The translations under genes and the position numbers were made by a program. The notes under the pieces were generated by a model, which did not search any database, was not told where the DNA came from, and was given only the letters and a program-made list of their open reading frames with translations. Shown in pieces: positions 12,001-27,000 of a stretch of 64,000 nucleotides of DNA. Within the stretch, counting starts at the first letter, position 1. Each line of letters begins with the position of its first letter. The stretch lies in contig OX421966.1 of the NCBI GenBank assembly GCA_949128115.1, positions 58,835,416 through 58,899,415 of the forward strand. The letters run 5' to 3'. The DNA comes from Anaspis maculata (taxonomy: Eukaryota > Arthropoda > Insecta > Coleoptera > Scraptiidae).

Positions 12001-15000
12001 GCGCTAGCATTTTTTGTGACAGTGACGTACATGCTGAGCATTTCGCTAGCTGTTCTGACATTTTCAACTCAACGCTAATTTATGAAAAAAAATTCTCGAT
12101 TTAGACTAGACACCACAATATTTACATCATGAGATTGAGACACAAAAAAGCTTTTCGTCGACAAATGGGAACATCCTCTTCCCAAGTTTGTTGTACATAT
12201 CGAGGGTTTCACGGCAGCACCTCGTAACTGAAAATTTGAACTTTTTACAAGAGTGCAAAAACAACTGATTCAAAGTCCGGGAATAGTACAGAAAATTACG
12301 ATATTTTATGATGTTATCAAAGAACAGTTACTGTTTTGTTACATTGCAAAATATCGTAATTTTCTGTTCTATTGGACTTTGAATCAGTTTTTTTGCACTC
12401 CTACATTAAGTTCCATTTTTCAGTTACGAGGTACTGCCGTAAAGCCCTCGATATGGCGAACTAGGAAACGTACAAGTAACTTCGCCAGGGGTCAGCAGTT
12501 GGTGGAGTTTTACGTTTACGTTCAAGAGGCCAAGTTTGATCTGTTTGGACAGCATCCAGGACTGCCTTGACAAGACATCAGGGACAACGTGTTCCTTACC
12601 CTTTTTGTGGATGATTTAAATGTCGTTCTGCTGCTAATCGCCCAAGGCGCCAACCTTCCTTTGGGCTGCGGGACCTTTTAGGCTATGTAATTATCTGATC
12701 CGTAACCACCTTTGACATAACTCCGTCTGAGTCTCGCGATAGCTTACAGGACGGCTGAGCACTCTTTTTCTGTAGTTGAAAAACTACGTTTCGCTTTTCA
12801 AAAGACCTGCTGATGCAGCAGTAAACCTTTTCGCTTTCGGATGTTGACTGACTTAGTACAGCGCCGAGCCCAGAACCGCTTGCGGCAGCTTGAACTACAA
12901 AAGAGTAGTTCGTTCGTAATTGGGGCTGAAATCAGACTCGATTTAATTCGATAAAAAGCCTTATCGCATTCATTAGTCCAGGTAACTCTGGAGTTTTTCC
13001 TTGATAATGCACAAATTGGAGCCATGATCGACGAGAAGTTCGTTATGAATCCCCGCCACCAACTCTTGAACTTCATACCTGCCTAAGCTCACAGGTTTTT
13101 CCCTGTAACATTTTCCGCTATCTTCTCTTCTCCTTCTCTTACTTCAAGTTCCGTCACAACAAACCACTGTCCCGTCGCTCCTCTTTCGCTTGCTTTTCTG
13201 CTCTGTCCAGTGCTTTTAGTTCACTTCTGTGAACATTTCCTTTTTCCTATCTCCATTTTGTTCCTCAGCTTCCCATTTCCTTTCTCCACCTTCCCAGTTC
13301 TTGTCTAGTTTCCACTATCTCCACTCCCAGAATAATGATGAATAACAATGTGACTCTACATCTCATTGGGACACTTGGCCCACGAAGCGGAAGGTTAGAG
13401 CTCCCGTTCTTCGTCTTCACTACCCGGCTGTCGCACACTTCTGAGGGTTCTGGGTAATGTGGTAAGCATCACGTCTAATAAAACCGCCTTCTTACCTCTT
13501 GTCTACACAGACTTCTCTTCTCCATTTCCCTCATTAATACCATTATCTCTTCTGTTCCTGCTTCCTCTTGCTTTCCCTTGTGGTTCACCTTCGGTTCATT
13601 TATTGTCCCTCCCGGTTCCTTAACTCCTCTCCATCTCTGTTCTCCTCTGTTCGATGTATCGCTGTAACTAAAGTGATTGGCAATCCAGTTTAGTTAGGTA
13701 TTAGATACATATAAAACCATTAAAACTTCAGTTTCAAGTTCAGGTTGAACATCAACTCGGTTATTTTTATGTCGTACCCACCACTTGATGATTGAATCTG
13801 CAGGTGAAAACGACCGCACCTTGAAGATCTGGAACTACGAAAGCGAAGAGCTGGAGATGTCGCAGCAGTTCCAGGACGACATCTTCTCCATAGCCCTCCA
13901 TCCCACCGGCCTCTACGCCATCTGCGGCTTTTCGGACAAGCTCCGCTTTCTAACCGTCATGATCGACGAGTTCATAGTGACCAGGGAGTTTTCCATCCGG
14001 CTCTGCAGAAAGTGCGCCTTCAGCAATCACGGCCACTACTTTGCCGCTTCCAATGGAAACGTTATCCAGATTTATTCGTCCATCAACTTTGACATGCTGT
14101 ACAACTTGAAAGGACACAGTGGGATCGTGAGTATACCTAAGTAGTCCACCAACAAAAATAGTGATCAAGATCATGCTCGTCATCACTATTTCTGTTAGTG
14201 GACCGTACTACTCGGATTTTCTCTACAGTTGAAAGCAATATTGTTGGTGAAGTTGAGCAGTGTTCAGTAATACGTAACGGCCGAGATAACGACTTATCAC
14301 GACAGAGCCAACCTTGGCGCAGAGTAACATCTAATTTTTCAGTTAGAACTCTAAAAATAAATTATGCAGAAACGACCAGGCAGATAATAGACTTGGGTTC
14401 TAGATCACTGGAATGTCGTGGACCATGGACGACGTGCGGATGGCTTCTTGCGGCGAAGAGGGTTCGGTGTACGAGTGGCTGGTGCACGAATCGAAACGAA
14501 ACCAAGAGACGATAATGAAATCCTGCAACTTCAGAGGAGCCGCCATAACGAGCAACGGAAAATCGACCTTCGTCGTCAGCACTGACGGTCGCATCAGAGA
14601 ACTGATCAATTCCAACGTCCACAGGGACGTGCTGGTGACTTCCGAGGGACTGGACGCCATCTGCCTGTCACATATAGACACCATGCTGTTCGTTGGTGGA
14701 ACTTCCGGCGTGATTTACGTCGTCAAGATGCCGATACTGGAGAAAGCCGAGTACGTCGAGTACACCATGCATAACAGCAGCGTTACGTGTGTAAGTTTCA
14801 GGGGGTAACAGGGGGGCAGGCGCCATAGAAGCTTTCATAGCCGTAGTGTCCTATGCAAAGCTTGTTTATACTCGCTTAATGTTCTGTCAGATAAGTGCTC
14901 AATATAGCATGCGTCGTTCAGTTTCCAGCGCTTAGTTGTCAGGTCGCCAGTAAATGACAGCTTGTCATCTAGGAGCGGATGGAGGTGGACGCGTGGCAGC

Positions 15001-18000
15001 TTTCCAGACTCGCATGCTCAAATTATGATGCTTATTCCTATTCTTACATCAGTTGCTTTATACATCCGCGCATCAACGACTAGATGAATAAAGATGAAAA
15101 ACCGCAAATGGCAGAGCAGAAGTAACAATAAAATACCTACCTACTTGCCCGAAAAAATACGAGCACGATCAGCATTCCTTCACAAATTGAAAAATCTCAT
15201 AAAATGACACACGACTCTTATTCAAGACACGCAATAAACCCTACGCATGTCTCGGAAAGACCATTATAATTAAAAGCGAATTTCCTCTACACCATCCCAT
15301 CATCTGTCCGTACTCTTAAAATGCTATAATTTCCGACCTTTTTTTAATGCTTCATCGTTCCCGTCGCTGCTATATGCTCTCATCGTATGATACACGAGGA
15401 ATTCTCACACCTGTTTTGCTAATGACCATTCCAAGTACCACTAACCGCTAATCCCCAACATCCACTACTAAAGCGCTAATGACGATTTTATTTTAAACAT
15501 TAAAAGAAAATTAATTATAGATCCCCACGTACCTACTCACTTATGGGTACGGGGTATATCTCAAGCAAAACATCATAACGTTATGGCATTTTTGAGACGC
15601 ATCAGGGTATGTTGCGGCTTTGAAATTTGTCTGCGGTCTTCCATATAATTTATTTGTATAGTTCTCGTCTTGTGAATAGGTAAAACCTGTAAGATGTTGA
15701 TTGAAATCAAATTAAAAATAAAATAAATATCACGAGTTAGGTATACCTAATTACACAGTTAGCTCGCGAAACACCCTGTTTATCGTATTGTTGCAAGCGG
15801 CGATTCTTGTACATTCTGGAGAGCACCTGGTCTTTCTAGACTATTCTCTTAGAACGTAGTGTACAAGTGCGAAGCCCTGGACATTTCCAGAAGATACGCG
15901 ATGGCTTAGCGAATGGAATTCACATGGGAGCTTCAACGGTCGGTTAGAAAACATCAGCCGAATTGGCGGAGTGCCGTCTTCATGATCCGTTGGTGATGCC
16001 CGCGTAATGTGTAGGATTTTTCGGGAGTCGCCTGGAAACCGTATGCCGGATCATTGTGGAATTTTCTGGAGGACCCGTGGAAGATTCGAGAACACTAGTC
16101 GGAGGCATATATACGCAGCACGGATCGGCCTTCATTTCCCTCGAAGAAACTTGTGATTTGTGTTTTTTTAGTATTATTTCAAAAATTTTCACAAACGTGG
16201 GTATAACTGAAACTGGTATATAATTTGCTGGATCGTTGATATCGTTTTTCTTGTGAATTGGTGTAACCTTTCACGACGCCCAATCCAATTTACTCTCGAT
16301 GTCAGTGGGAATTTTTCGAAAAAAGTCAATCCCCGAGCAGAAATTAATTTTTAAGTGGAGTCCTGTATCAAAAGGGATTCGTCCTGGTCAAAACACGGAT
16401 AAGAGGCTCTCTTCAGTGGCAATGGCTAGAACAAATTTTGAAAATTTATAACGCCCGACAGGAAAATGGTGGAAAACTGCAACTTTAGACTTAATTTGAC
16501 TCTTTTGTGTTGCTTCCTGTCAACTTTGGTTCCAGTCCATCGGATAGATTTTGAATAATAAAATGGTCAAGTTTTAAAATTCAACCTTTTCCATTACTTG
16601 ACAGAGATGACGGATATAGCAATACTTCCAACTGTTCTGAAAACAGTTTTTCAAGGGCTTCCACATGACATATTCAAGTCAAATTCCGTGAGATATAGCT
16701 TCTGACATTTGTTGATAGTGACAGTTCTATTGACAGATGACAGCCAAAAATTAATGGGCTCATTCCACATAAAAACTATGTCTGCAAACCAAACTTCAAG
16801 TCGATCGAATCAACGATTCGGCAATTATTGTGGAAGATTACAGACACACAGACACACAGACAGACATGATTTTGGAAATGATCTTTATCGTTTTGGGGGA
16901 CCTCAAAATGGATATATTCGGCGAAATCTCGCAACTTCTTTTGCACGATTACAATACTTTCCCTTCCATGTTGGTGGGGGGGCCGGGAAAGTAACAGTAT
17001 GCTCAAACACCCTATAGAATTTATTGTTAAAACTCCAGGAGATTTTTCAATGGCTTCTCCTGACTGCCTTATCTCATAAAGCACTCACTGAAACGTGCTA
17101 TACAACAAACACTTCTACAACGGTGCTTTTGTTTTTCCCAAGATGGTGCTGTCCTTCGACGACCGCTACATGTTCACCGGTTCCACAGATGGCAACATCT
17201 GCATATGGAAACTTCTCAACACCGAAGGGCAAGCCATTAAGATGGACAAAGACTTTGCCATTTCCAAGGACATTCTAATCTCGCGCCAGATTCTCGAAGA
17301 TAAATTGTCGCAGATAAAAAATCTGCAGCTGCGACTGAAAGAACTGGAGACGGAATACGCGTATCAGTTGCGACAGAACGACGCCATACACAGCCTGAAG
17401 ATGAAAGACATACATGCCGGTTACTGCAACGCCATTGCGGAACTGAAGGAAAAGAACGAGGTATGTTTTTGAAGATTTTCTTTGCTTTTTTTATTCAATT
17501 TAGGCAATTCTGTATTAAACTGCTCGTTTAACACTCTTTCCTTTGGCATCCTGTATACTTATCATGAACAAAGTCAAAGGTGACGTAAGTCGACCTAGCG
17601 TCTATCAGCTGAAGAAAAGCTTTACCAGGCACCATTAACTTTTTTCAAATCGGATATCTTCTACCGAAGAAATCCTTGCTTGAAATTTGAGCAAATTTTG
17701 GTCTATACTACTGTGAGATACCCCCTTTTCCTATAATTAATTTAATTAGCTGTGATACGTTTAGTCGACCCTAAGTTGTGTTTTTCGTTGCCGTAAATTT
17801 TAATTACCCTTACCTAAGTCATTCAAGTTAATTTTCCACTTACCTCAACTTCATGTCGCGCTAATACCTCAATCAAACTTTAGTAACCTCACGTTCTTTG
17901 AAAGAGGATGAATTGAATGAATATTGAGAAATAAACAAAGTCGTTTAACCACACCTCACCTTTAATCCAAATTAATCAATCATCGCCACTTTAATTAAAT

Positions 18001-21000
18001 TCATCTTAATTATTCATTTCATGATTTCCAGACGTGCTGACATCAGCTAGCGTTAGGAATTAGTTAATTTGGTTTACATTTGGTTTCTGAAAGAAAATAC
18101 ACCCTAATTACGTGCGAAAGCCCTACGACGAATTAGTTCAACCCTTCCAATTTAATTCCGTTTCGCATTCTTCTTAATTTTCAGAACTATTGTTGAACTC
18201 GTTCCCTAACGCACCTGAGTTTTAATTCCCTGCTCAGGTAATTCAAGACCTCGTCGAGATTTCAACCCCTTCTTCTACCTACGCCATCTTCCATATACGA
18301 ATGAAAATCTCGATTATTCAATTGTACTTGGAGAGAGATTGTTGTTCACTGAGTTTTGTCTTGGTCTTTCGAAATTAGAGCCATTGTTTCAATTCTCGAT
18401 CAAATAATTCACATAAAATTGAGTGTTTACATTCCATGGATTTTATATCCGACTGGTGCTGTAGTCTGAACTTACAGCCTTATCCAGAAACTTCATTTCA
18501 CGCTGGGTTGAATACCTTCACACAAATCTGCAATCAGATGTACAATTGTCGCGGTGAGCCTCTAATTAATTAGCCTGCAAAATTGATGTTCTGTTCCTTT
18601 CTATATTGAAGTATTTTCGAAACGACACTGAATGTTCTTGGCATTGCTCAAGGGGTTCTCTCTTTGGGAAGCTCAGCCTTATGCCCATTAAGTCTTTGTC
18701 GTGCGAAAGGGTTGAATATTTTAATCTATGGGGAAAATAACGCGTGATCGAGATTGTCGCCCAGAATTGATCCAAATATATGTCTAGAGCGCTGGATTTT
18801 TAGCAGAACTGACCTGATGAAATCAATCTGACGGAGGCTGGATCTCTTTAAAAGGTTACTGAAGCTTCACCATTTTTCTGGTGTCTTGAAGGTAGGTAGC
18901 TGAAACAAAGGGCCGCATTAAAAGCTCAAAGCAACTGCAGGGAATTGAAATCAGCTTGACGCTTATCATGACTGTTCCAAAGATGAAAACAAAACCTACT
19001 ATTATTTTATAAACCAAACAATTTCGTCAACCCTAATAAACAAATTGCATTTGATTACAATGGAAATCAGACTTGCCTCAGCATTTTCCTTCTCGTCACT
19101 GATGCACTACAATTATTTACAGTGTTTTTAGCACTTTTCCTAATTTATTCTTCTTGAAAAATATGAGTTTTTCTTCTCCCGCACATCTGCCGTTCTTGAC
19201 TGCTACCACGCGAATCTTCTACCCTCGTCGCTATTTTCGGACCGCTTCTTATTTCCCACCCTCCGTCTCAAGTGTGTAAAAACCTGACACCCAAACCCAT
19301 GCGCCGGCATGCGCTTCCTGACTCTACCATCATCCCGTGTGCCATTTCGTCACTTCCCAATATCGCCCGTAATTCTAATTTATTCCTAAATATTTAATTC
19401 CCTTTTATTTTATAATTTTAAGGCGTTCCACCGCAATACTTAACTTTTGACGAGCAGTTTGAATTGTAGCAAATGGAAGGCGAACACGTCCAAGAAATCC
19501 ACAACATCAACCAGGAAATCAAAGCCATGAAGCAAGAACATGAGGAATTCGTCCGCGAGCTCGAAGCGAACTACAACGAAAAGCTGATCTACGAGTACGA
19601 AAAATTCATGCGCCTGGAAGAGAAGATGGCGAGAATGCGCGCTTTTTTCGAAAAGGAGCTCGATGATCTGGGCAACGCTAAAAAAGACTCCGAAGAATCC
19701 ATCACCAACAACTTTCTGGAGAAGCTGCAGGAAAAGGACGAACAGTACGACGAACTGGTCGAGCAGACGGCGCGCAAGACCAAATCGCACGAACAGATCA
19801 AGCAGCAGATCGAAGAGGACGCCGACCGGGAGATCTACGAGCTGCGCCAGGTGCACGCCAAAGAGCTGCGCGAAGAGCAAGAGCTGAACGTCAAGATACG
19901 CGGCGAAACGTCCATGTTCCGGAAGAAGCTGCTGGCGTCGATCAAAGAAATCGAAGACCTCAAGCACACCGTCTCGTCGCTGGAAAACGAACATTCCAAG
20001 TTCATCAAGACCATCGTCAACCTGGACCGCGAGATAGCCGACCTGAAGAAGGAGATTTCCGAGCGCGACGCCACCGTCCTCGACAAGGAGAAGCGCATTT
20101 TCGAGCTGAAGCGCAAAAACCAGGAGCTGGAGAAGTTCAAGTTCATACTCGAGTTCAAGATCAAGGAGCTCAAGTCGCAGATCGAACCGCGCGAGAGGAC
20201 GATCCAGGAGCAGAAGGAGCAGATCGCCGAGATGGTGCGCGAGCTGGAGAACCTGCAGAAGGTCATCCTCAGCCTGGACCTGCAGCTGCGCGAGCTGAGA
20301 GAAAAGCTGGCGGCGTCCGACAGCGAGGTGGCCAAGGAGATCAGCAGGAACGCCGCCATGAAGCGGGCGCTGAAGAACATCAAGACGGACATTTACGAAG
20401 CGAGCGGGTTCATCCAGGACATTCCCATGCTGACGAAATGCGTCAAGGTTTGTTTTGTTTTAGTCTGTCGCGTTTCCAATTAGACAGCCGAAGTGGTTTC
20501 GAGGCGTTCCATATTCATCACTTAGAACTATTATATATAACTTAAATAAATAATATGTCCTTTTTGAAATTTTGCACAAACTGCCTTTGACCAATGCTGA
20601 ACAACATACTAAAAGCTCCGGTCCAACAAGTTTGCGGAACATAGTTTTTTTGTGCAAGAAAGGAGTAAGTGCCGCCAAATCTCGTAGCGCCTGATTGAGA
20701 AATGATGGAAAAATATAACTGCAGATCTAATCGAACTATTTTATTCTGTTGCTGCCTGCCCAATTTGGTTCTAATCCATCGAATAGATTTTGAATAATTG
20801 AATTGCAAAGTTTTCAATTTGGACATTTTTTAATATTTGACATAATTATGACAGATGGAGAAGTACTTTTAACTGTTCTGAATACAGTTCTGCGAAGGCT
20901 TCCAAACGACATATTGCATGCCAAGTGCCGTGAGGTATAGCTTCTGTCATTTTTTGATAGTGACTTTTCTGTTTGATAGATGACAACCAAAAATTAATGG

Positions 21001-24000
21001 GCTCATTCGACAGCAAAACCACGTCTGCATACCAAATTTCAAGTCAATCAGATCAACCATTTGATCGTTATCGTGAAATAGTTCTGACAGACACACACAC
21101 ACAGACAGGCACAAACACAGTCAGACACACAGACAGACAAACTTCCATCTGGAAATGGTAATAATCGTCTCACGAGGGCTCAAAATGGATATTTCCGTAT
21201 TCATCTCGAAAAATGTTTTTCAGCGCCTTCACAATACTTCCCCTCCTCTTTGGTTGGTGGGTCGGGAGGGAGGAAGTCAAAGAATTTTGTTCTGAAATGT
21301 GGATCAGCATTGCTTGAAAGGCATTCAGACTACCCAGGGTCCTTCAAAATTATGAGAAAATCAAATGTTACAGAGTGTCCACTGTTGCGGAACTTACTCC
21401 CTTCTTGCTCATCAAAGACTATGACGCTCACATTTCAAGGCCTTAATCTCTTAGTACATTGATCAGCATTGCTTGAGAGACACGTTGGTCAACGTTGAGA
21501 CTTACAGTAGGTACCCTCTTCCGAACTACACCAAGAGTTAATCTGATTTGGCGGCACTCACTTACTCCTTTCTTGTCCAAAAAAAAACTATGTTGTCCAC
21601 ACTTGTTGAACCGGAGCTTTTAGTATGTTGTTCAGCATTGGTCAAAGGCTATTTGTGCAAAATTTCAAAAGAGACATTTCAGGGTCAACCCTAAAATGCC
21701 TGGGCTACTATTGAAAAACAAACAAAACGGCGTGACAATCCTGAAAATTTAAACTAAACTGCGCAACAAATATCCAATGTAAAATAAACTGCTTGACAAT
21801 TGAACTGCAAGATCTAAAAATTAGGTGCGTTTTCAAAATGAGATAGCTCAAGAAATATTTGACGGATTCCAGAAATTCAGGCATGTGAGGAAAGATCATT
21901 TCTTTGACTATTAGCCCAAGAAAAATATATTTTGACCACAAAAAAAAACTGTAGTCGTGAAAATTACAGGTTTTGTTCAGAATTTTGTGCTCCTTCCAAA
22001 TTTTTGGGTTTCAGAAAAATCCCAGCGGAGGCTTTTTTTTTAAAGCTGTCAAAAATCTGAAAACTTATAATTCCGAACATTTTCAAATTAAGCTCAATTT
22101 TTCATGAGATTTCAAGTACACACAGTTATGTGGAGACTGCAAATGTTGAGAATGAACAAATTAACAATTCTAAACCAAACACGGTGAAAAAATTCATAGT
22201 TCTATTGGAATATTTCGATTTTTTCTGTCAAATATATATGATATAGGAAAAATAGTAAAAAAATCGCAAAACCTTGGAAAAAATAAAGACGTTTTGAAAA
22301 TTTGACATTCTGAAATTGACAGAAATCCCACCCCGGGGTTTTAAGTTATCGGAGGGGGGGTAATCAATTGCAACTCAGAATGGAGGGGATGAAACCTGTT
22401 GATCCACTGGATTTAAATACATCGTAATTCGACGCATCATATCTCGTTGATACCATTTTGGCACAAAAAGTGTCGATCATTATTGAGGGGGGGTCGTGGG
22501 AGGGGCGAAGCTCAGCTAGGTGGTAGATTTTGTTTTCCTGACCATATAGAACCGATCACGACAAGTTTGGTATCTTTTCTGACTAAATTTAAACTCCTGA
22601 CCTCGAATCCGATGTGTGAGTTTTATTAAAAACAAGTTTGAACAAGTTAACTTGAAAAAACTTGTTTTTTTCTTTGGCAATTCTGTCAGGTTTTTTTTCA
22701 CTGTTAGAGGTCTGAAATCCTCGGAAATATTTCAAGAGCCATTAGATTCAAGTGTCTTTTTCACGAAAATCATTCACTCAACGTATTATTTTGTTTTTTG
22801 ATCTTAGAAAATCAATTTGAACCTGAGAGTCGATCCGGCGCGGTGTCTACTACTGACCAGAACACTACAACATGCACCTGCAAATATAAATAGCTCGAAC
22901 TCAAAACCCTGGGCCGCGATTCTGTACTCTCCCACCGACACTTGTCGGTGTCGGTAGCTAGGCAGGAGCGAATTTGATTGGTTCTCACCCTAGCTACCGA
23001 TCCAATAGTTGTCGGTAAGGCAAGTACAGAATCGCGCTCCTGCAGAGCGATCCATAGACCGAAGAAGTGTGACGTCACAACACGGCAACATGGCCGGCGG
23101 TTGACATTTTCTGGAGGCCAACGTCAAACGTGACATGACCGTGGGATGCACGGCACGTGGCATGCACTTGACGTTTCTCTGCTTGGGTTTGTCATGTGTT
23201 TGTCAAATTTTTGCGAAGGTAAATAACGGAAATGGATATAACAAAAAAAGATCCATATTTTGGACTATATCAGGTGGAGGAAATCAAACTATATTGCTAT
23301 AAACTAAAAACTGCTAACTATTGTTAATAAAAACCTCAGGTGGCGCGAGAAACGTTTATTAGGTGCACTTTTATGAACATTAGAGCCGGAGCTTTTTCAA
23401 CCTGCGTACTTCTCCTTCGCTGGCCTGCTCCAAGTCCCCCGTCTCGCCCCGCTGTACGCGCATCCTCTCCACCGCCGGAAGGTCAGGACCGTACTAGGTT
23501 TACACTATAAACTGCGATCCATTGCTCTTTGCCTCTGAGCATCTCATGAACGAGATTGTCGACGGCGATTCTCCTGCCCAGTTTTTCTTCGAGGTCTTCT
23601 CGCTGCCTTGATGGACCGTTACAATGAAAACGAGCGTGTTCCGCGTTGTCCTGGTGCTGAGGCTTTTGAGGCTCCCCAGTATTTCTTTCATCCAACTTTG
23701 AACCAAGGCGTTCCACTGCCGTTGCCACTGCTCGACGAACTGCTCTCTGGCCTTGTTCCTGCTATCTGGTTTGCTGGTGGGCACTCCTAGGCTTGTTTCC
23801 TCTAATCGCAAGCATCAGGGCGAAGGGTGGGATACCCGAGAGCGCTCGTGCTGCATCCCTGCATCATGCGGAACCGTTCTGTAGGCACTGGTGGTTCTGA
23901 GTGCAGCTTTGCGCAGCTCTCTGTCAATGAGTTGGGCTATGTCTGGCCTTTTTGCAACCAAGTCCGCCTGTATGACGCTGGCTGTCTCTTAAGCTGGCAA

Positions 24001-27000
24001 TTTCAGCAATGCTCACTGCCATTTTGCACTGACTTTTGTGACTTTTGTTGTGAACCTCCAGAAAATGTCATGCCAAACACAACCAAACATAGAAACGTCA
24101 CGTTCATGTGACGTTGGCCTCCAGAAAATGTCAACCGCCGGCCATGTTGCCATGTTGTGACGTCATCACTTCTCCGGTCTATAGCGATTTTGTTTTATGT
24201 TATAGTCTATGGTTATAGCAAATTCAATTCTGCAGAGATCCTCGAACTTTCAAAGATAAGTTATCATTTGTTGAATAGTTTGAGTTAGTTTTATTTGCAG
24301 GTGCATGTTGTAGTGTTCTGGTTATTAGTAGAAACCGCGCCGGACCGACTCACAGGTTCAAATTGATTTTTTAATATCCAGAAACAAAATAGTACATCGA
24401 GTGAATGATTTTCGTAAAAAAAACACTTCAATGTAATGGACCATGAACTATGTTCGAGGGATTCAGACCTCTAACAGTGAAAAAAAAAAACTGTCAAAAT
24501 TGTCAAAGAAAAAAACAAGTTTTTTCAAGTTGACTCAATCAAACTTGTTTCTATTCAAATTTACACATCGGATTCGAAGTCAGAAGTTTCAGTTTAGTCG
24601 GAAAAGATACCAAACTTGTCGTGATCGGTTATATATGACCAGGAAAACAAAAACAATCACCTAGCCGAGCTCCGCCCCTTCCACGACCCCCCCTCAACAA
24701 TGATCGACACTTTTTGTGCCAAAATGGTATCAACGAGATATGATGCGTCGAATTGCGATGTATTTGCATCCAATGGATTAACGGGTTTCATCCCCTCCAT
24801 TTTGAGTTGCAACTGATCACCCTCCCTCCAATAACTTAAAACCCCGGGGTGGGATTTCTGTCAATTTCAGGTATGTAGTAGGGCATTCAAGTCGGAACAG
24901 AATATCAAATTTTCAGGACGTCCATATTTTTTCCAAGGTTTTAGCGATTCTTTTGCTATTTTTCCTGTATCATATACATTTGACAGAAAAAATCAAAATA
25001 TTCCAACAAAACTATGAAATTTTTCATCGTGTTTGGTTCAGAATTGTTCATATGTTCATTCTCAACATTTGCAGTCTCCACATAACTGTGTATACTTGAA
25101 ATCCCATGAAAAATTGAGCTTAATTTGGAATTGTTCAGAACTATCATAGTGGGGTCGGTACAGTATTATAGGGGAGAGTGGGGATCCTTGGGCACATTTT
25201 TAGGAATTTCACTGTAATATAAATTCAACTAAACTTACCGCCACGATTTTTTATACCTGCTTTTGGGAGTATCTTGCGCATCAAATAAACAAAGTTAAAA
25301 ACGTTTTGAAAGATTTTTTCTTATACAAAAAAAAGATTTAGGGAACACATGTCTAACTGTCCAAGTCTCCCTACTAGAAGGAGGTTTGGGCACTGGGTGT
25401 GGGAGGCTTGGGCAACAATAAAAGAGCAAATAAAAAATGTATGGACATAAAAATATCTCCAAAGACATTACATACTATTATTCAGTAACATAAATTCAAC
25501 TCAGTAGAAAACTAAATTCAAAAAAAGTCAGGTCACATTCTGTAACAATTTTCCGATTATCAAAAATTTAATTTTATACAAACGAAAACCAAAATAGGAA
25601 GAAAGCTCTTTACTTCAGATTTTGTAAAATCCATAACGGTTTGTCAAGCAAATAAACTGCTTGTCAAAAGTTAAGCATAGACAAAAATTTGCTCAAATTT
25701 CAAGGAAAGATTTCTTTGGGAAAAGATATCCGATTTGAAAAAAGTAGATGGTGCTGGTAGAGCATTTCTTCGGCTACAAGACGTTATGTCGACTTTGTCC
25801 ATGATATACAGGATGCCAAAGGAAAGAGTGTCAAAAGTGTTAATTTTTTGAGGCGTAGAATTTTTTCAAGGACAATTTAGTAAGGCTATAGTGCAACTGA
25901 GAACATCTGGCTAAATACTCGGTCAATGCTTTTTCCTCAGCAGGAGAGTGAATATTTGCCGAGTCACAAATTGTTCGATTTTTGAAAGGTCGCTCCAATA
26001 GGGTGATTGCATGTAGAGGGAGTATATGGCAAAATGTCAATAGTGTCATTGTCATCTGTCAAGTTTCATCCATGCGGAGTCAACGTCAACCGGAATAACC
26101 TCACTAAATACTGTAATTTTTACGTGTTTTGTTCACATGCTGGTTTGTTCGACGTTTTACGAGATCGAGATTGTGATTTCTAATCATTTAACAATACACC
26201 TTACACCTGTTATGTGTCCCAATCTTTGTCTATGGCCCCAATTCAATTCCCTAACAAACGTCAAAACATAACTTCATCCTTGCGCTGCCTGCCAGTGATC
26301 AGGTGAACGAATTTCATGCAATCACCCTATTTGAGATAGCGCTGGAGAAAAGACCTAGGGATGTTGTATTTTTTGGCCGTTGGATGAATTTTTGCTTAAC
26401 CATGGACTTTTTCTATTGCCCTTTGATTAATATCCAAAGGGACTTTAGCGAGATCTGTCTTTTTTTTATAATGAAAAGGCATCGCGACCTGAAAAATGAA
26501 AGAGAGATCTTGAAGGGAGGGATGAGTACTGCATAGTGCGGGAGCAATGGGCATGCCCATCTCTCCCACTTTGCTACGTGCCCAACCATCCCACTACACG
26601 CAAAAAATATTTGATTGGAAAGATCACAAAGAAAAATCCCTCCCATAGAACAACGTAATACACCATTACAAGCGTCTGACATTGAAGTATAACAGAAAAT
26701 TCAGAAACAATACATTTACCGTAGTTTTCCATTGACAGGACGAAAATCACGGCACCTGCGAACACTACTTTTTCAAGTTGAAATTTTCGTGCGACGATTT
26801 CAGCTTCAACAGGTTACACTAAGGTTTAAATATACAGTGGTCATTTGCGCCATCTATGGGGCATTGTAACAAGGGCCATCAGGAATCGGTTATACCAACG
26901 CGCCAAATTTGAATCCCAAGTGCCCAGGCATCCCACCTGCCCAAGGATCCCCACTCTCCCCTACGCTGCATTTTTGAGTAATGCAATGTCTTTTGGCACA

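Noticed and set aside
19440..20392. Long minus-strand open frames opposite the CFAP57 coiled-coil exon
   Set aside because: They are the complement of a strongly coding plus-strand exon; low-complexity Phe/Leu or Ser/Arg content follows from the coiled coil.
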